The translations under genes were made by a program, and so were the position numbers. The notes beneath the pieces are model-generated. The model saw only the letters and a program-made list of their open reading frames with translations. It had not been told where the DNA came from and did not search any database. DNA of 7,991 bases from JAISGQ01 sp045604945 (lineage in GTDB: Bacteria > Bacillota > Clostridia > Oscillospirales > Acutalibacteraceae), in the NCBI GenBank assembly GCA_045604945.1, contig JAZUPA010000051.1, forward strand, positions 1 through 7,991, given 5' to 3'. Shown piece after piece: positions 6,092 through 7,991 of the stretch. How positions within the stretch are numbered: position 1 is the stretch's first letter; every line of letters starts with the position of its first letter.

Positions 6092-6120
6092 TTGACATCG
6101 CAATGTATATGAATTATAAT
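6092..6120 (+). promoter_or_regulatory. Perfect-consensus sigma-A promoter for the rightward two-gene unit
   Basis: TTGACA (6092-6097), a 17-base spacer and TATAAT (6115-6120) match the vegetative consensus exactly. Transcription should start near 6127, about 30 bases before the first gene. The 9-bp word AATGTATAT occurs in the spacer (6102-6110) and again at the start site (6125-6133), flanking the -10 box. Confidence 0.85.
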
Positions 6121-6126
6121 AAATAA

Positions 6127-6140
6127 TGTATATTTATACA
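6127..6140. promoter_or_regulatory. Short inverted repeat at the rightward start site, possible operator
   Basis: TGTATA (6127-6132) and TATACA (6135-6140) form a 14-bp palindrome at about +1 to +14 of the predicted transcript. Together with the TGTATAT copy in the spacer (6104-6110) it could be a repressor site damping an otherwise very strong promoter. In such AT-rich DNA chance occurrence is quite possible. Confidence 0.35.
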
Positions 6141-6163
6141 GAAAATGTGAGGAGGATATGAAA

Positions 6164-6778
6164 GTGGAAAACGAAAGAAATGAGAATGTAAAGGTCAGAA
6201 AAAGCAAGGTTAATGTGCTGCTGCTGATACTGTGTATCTTCCTACTGCTTGTTGTGGCGCTGCAGTCGGTTGTAATCGCCTACCTTGCAGGAGGAATCCG
6301 CTTTGATTCGGACAGATACGAGAAAACAAACGAAGCGGTCATTGAGAAATATATCGATGCGGTAGAAAACAACGACAAGGATGCAATAATGGCTCTTATG
6401 GACGAAGAGGCGTGCAAGGCATTTCTGACCATAGACTACTATGACGAGGAAAAAAAGGCAGAATACGATTCCTTCAGAGAAATGCAGGTCATGGAGTATG
6501 ACGATTACTTCAAAGGCTACGCAGGAGAAAAAGTAAAGAATTGGACAGTTGACGAAACCGAGAGCATGAAGGATGAGGAAGATGCTGAGGCAATGATTGA
6601 GCTGACGGGCAAGATTCTTGGTCTGGGCAATCTTGAAGATATGCTGATTACATCCGTTGATATAGAAATGGAAGACGGCTCCGAGGAATATCTTGACATT
6701 ATCACCCTTGAGACAACCGATGGCTGGCTCCTGTTTTATGTTGAATGTTACATCTGGGACGGAGACGTAGTGTACTGA
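6164..6778 (+). CDS. Single-pass membrane protein with acidic extracytoplasmic domain, function unknown
   Basis: I do not recognise this protein as a named family. Numbering from an upstream ATG at 6158 (206 residues), it has a short charged basic cytoplasmic start, one strong membrane helix (about 19-44) and a very acidic outer domain (about 50-206). The segment AVIEKYIDAVENNDKDAIMALMDEEA (quoted as 60-69 and 70-85) looks like the first helices of an NTF2-like/DUF4878-type domain, and the later strands ending DGWLLFYVECYIWDGDVV agree; this assignment is an inference. The ATG at 6158 has only two or three bases after GAGGAGG, whereas GTG at 6164 (codon 3) is eight bases from GGAGG. I therefore chose GTG, with ATG as the alternative. 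It lies behind a consensus promoter and 44 bases before the next gene, so the two are probably cotranscribed. Confidence 0.85.
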   Translation: MENERNENVKVRKSKVNVLLLILCIFLLLVVALQSVVIAYLAGGIRFDSDRYEKTNEAVIEKYIDAVENNDKDAIMALMDEEACKAFLTIDYYDEEKKAEYDSFREMQVMEYDDYFKGYAGEKVKNWTVDETESMKDEEDAEAMIELTGKILGLGNLEDMLITSVDIEMEDGSEEYLDIITLETTDGWLLFYVECYIWDGDVVY

Positions 6779-6822
6779 GATGTTAAAAACGGTAACAGAA
6801 GCATGCTGAAAGGAGATGGAAT

Positions 6823-7812
6823 ATGAAAAGCAAATCTTTTAGCAGATATTACCTGCTTTCATGCCTTGGTGCATTGATTGCCTCGTATTATCCTTTGTCA
6901 ATGGGAATCAGGGTAATTTACGACATGATTGTCAGCGGAACTGTACTGAAAGAAAACTATCCGAAGTACATTATTCCGTACACTCCAATAAGCATTGCGG
7001 TTATTATTGGCGTACTCCTGATGCCTTTGTGCATCAGATTTTTAAGGAAATATGCCCTTGCAGGCGGTGCTTTAGCGGCAACAGGTGTTTTCTTCGCGGC
7101 AGAATTACTGTTTGAGCAAAAGGTTGTCGTATCAACAGCTGAAACCGTTACAAAGCTTGAAGACTGGCAGATGTATATGTGTTATGTGCCGCAGGGAGGA
7201 TGGGGAGAAACCGTAACCGAATACAAGACCCAGACAGCAGTTGAGATTCTTATGGGGGACTATAATCCTGCATTCAAACTGCATTTTTACATTATTTCGG
7301 TTGTTCTGATTGTTACCATCCTGAACGCTCTGTATGGCTTTGGTCAGATGGTCAGGACAGGAGAAAAAAGCCGCCTTAAGTCTTTGGTTTTACAATCGTG
7401 TTGTTCACTCGCGTTCCTTGGTCTCTGTATCCTCGCCTGCTTCACGGCGTTCTGGAGAGACGGAAGCATTCAGGTGTCTCCGTTATCGGCGGCATTGATG
7501 ACGGTATTCTTTGTTCTTCTGGGTGTAACTGCCGGGGTGTTTGCAGGGTCATTCCTTTTGGGAAAAAGGAAGCTGCTTTCAATTCTGATTCCGTCGATTG
7601 CCGCTTGCGTGATGACGCTCCTTATGTATATCGGCGAAATGATTCTGCTCAACGGACATCTGTACAGCTTTGGCACAGGGTTTATTTTTGACAGCATATC
7701 CGGCATAGTTTTAGCGCCGATAGATCTGTTGATCATTGCAGCATCGGGGGGTATAACCGCATTGATATTTGCATTGCTCAACAGCAGACAGAAATTCTCT
7801 GAAGGAGAATGA
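6823..7812 (+). CDS. Polytopic membrane protein, about eight spans, function unknown
   Basis: This 329-residue protein is mostly hydrophobic, with likely spans near 11-30, 53-73, 77-96, 153-175, 187-210, 218-246, 251-273 and 292-318. Between spans 3 and 4 is a polar loop (about 97-152) with aromatic and glycine-rich parts (DWQMYMCYVPQGGWGE), probably on the outer face. Basic residues between spans (RFLRKY, GEKSRLK, GKRK) fit inside loops. No ATP-binding, protease or transporter signature motif is visible, so I give no function. The start ATG is seven bases after AAAGGAG. It follows the single-pass gene by 44 bases with no terminator between, suggesting one operon and possibly a joint membrane complex. 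The hairpin at 7827-7846 lies just after the stop. Confidence 0.85.
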   Translation: MKSKSFSRYYLLSCLGALIASYYPLSMGIRVIYDMIVSGTVLKENYPKYIIPYTPISIAVIIGVLLMPLCIRFLRKYALAGGALAATGVFFAAELLFEQKVVVSTAETVTKLEDWQMYMCYVPQGGWGETVTEYKTQTAVEILMGDYNPAFKLHFYIISVVLIVTILNALYGFGQMVRTGEKSRLKSLVLQSCCSLAFLGLCILACFTAFWRDGSIQVSPLSAALMTVFFVLLGVTAGVFAGSFLLGKRKLLSILIPSIAACVMTLLMYIGEMILLNGHLYSFGTGFIFDSISGIVLAPIDLLIIAASGGITALIFALLNSRQKFSEGE

Positions 7813-7826
7813 TGCAATAAAGAAAT

Positions 7827-7846
7827 GCCGCTGCATTTGCAGCGGC
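7827..7846. terminator. Hairpin after the two-gene unit, possible terminator
   Basis: Perfect 9-bp arms GCCGCTGCA (7827-7835) and TGCAGCGGC (7838-7846) begin 15 bases after the stop of the polytopic membrane protein gene. In practice this is an 8-bp stem with a 4-base loop. No U-run follows on the plus strand (TCCAGCTTGTC); on the minus strand the flank ATTTCTTTATT is more T-rich. It may end transcription poorly rightward or serve a leftward gene beyond the window, or it may belong to the adjacent repeat. Confidence 0.45.
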
Positions 7847-7910
7847 TCCAGCTTGTCGAAAAAGTGTGTTTAGACATAAAATCAGAAACATTAGTCCCTG
7901 CTTTGTTTTG

Positions 7911-7966
7911 CCTTCTCCTTGAGGAGAAGGTGGGTTTTGCGTAAGCAAAAGTCGGATGAGGTGGTC
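7911..7966. repeat. Double-hairpin intergenic repeat element
   Basis: Two hairpins stand next to each other: CCTTCTCC (7911-7918) with GGAGAAGG (7923-7930) around TTGA, and TTTTGC (7935-7940) with GCAAAA (7945-7950) around GTAA. The segment GTCGGATGAGGTGG follows. From memory, CCTTCTCC-hairpin plus GGATGAGGTG sequences are dispersed many times between genes of gut Clostridia. I therefore call it a MITE-like or REP-like repeat, but I cannot count copies here. No gene is supported from 7813 to the window end. Confidence 0.55.
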
Positions 7967-7991
7967 AAAATTCAAGCAGAGACCATAACAT

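Noticed and set aside
7470..7877. Minus-strand open frame opposite the polytopic membrane protein
   Set aside because: The plus-strand gene has membrane-span periodicity and a good ribosome site. The minus frame has neither, and it runs through the hairpin at 7827-7846.
7778..7975. Minus-strand frame of 65 residues covering the right-end repeat
   Set aside because: It reads through both repeat hairpins. Its Pro-rich stretch comes from the CCTTCTCC repeat, so it is most likely non-coding.

Overview
The window looks like part of the chromosome of an anaerobic Clostridia-class Firmicute, most likely a gut Ruminococcus-like member of the Oscillospiraceae. The support is a complete rnfCDGEAB cluster in the order usual for clostridia, an RnfB with many iron-sulfur clusters, strong AGGAGG-type ribosome binding sites, and a hairpin-rich intergenic repeat of a kind I recall from such genomes. 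The genus is an inference; no rRNA or other marker gene is present.

Layout. On the plus strand, about 17-265 is a small XRE-family helix-turn-helix gene, followed by a strong hairpin (269-295) that separates it from the convergent rnf operon. On the minus strand, 5882 down to 308 is a six-gene operon, rnfC-rnfD-rnfG-rnfE-rnfA-rnfB, encoding the membrane-bound ferredoxin:NAD+ oxidoreductase (Rnf). The junctions D/G, G/E and E/A are 4-base ATGA overlaps. C/D and A/B are gaps of 15 and 16 bases. Positions 5883-6157 form a divergent, AT-rich control region. It holds a good sigma-A promoter for rnf (TTGAAA-17-TAAAAT), a 31-bp inverted repeat starting at that promoter's -10 box, an 18-bp match to the binding site of the redox-sensing repressor Rex (6060-6077), and a perfect-consensus promoter (TTGACA-17-TATAAT) for the rightward genes. 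On the plus strand, 6164-6778 and 6823-7812 are two genes of unknown function: a single-pass membrane protein with an acidic outer domain, then a protein with about eight membrane spans. The right end (7813-7991) has no gene but holds a 9-bp-arm hairpin and a double-hairpin repeat.

How the genes work together. RnfB takes electrons from reduced ferredoxin. They pass through the iron site between RnfA and RnfE and the covalent flavins of RnfG and RnfD to RnfC, which reduces NAD+. The energy released pumps Na+ or H+ outward. A Rex-like site upstream fits control by the NADH/NAD+ ratio.

The Rnf parts are conventional at their catalytic residues but carry unusual additions. RnfE has an Ala/Pro/Lys/Glu-rich arm of about 85 residues at its N-terminus and a four-cysteine tail at its C-terminus. 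RnfG has a Ser/Asp/Thr-rich hexapeptide-repeat insertion. Both low-complexity segments show 18-bp DNA repeats. I do not see a wholly new system. The least explained parts are these Rnf additions, the stacked control elements and the two-gene membrane unit.
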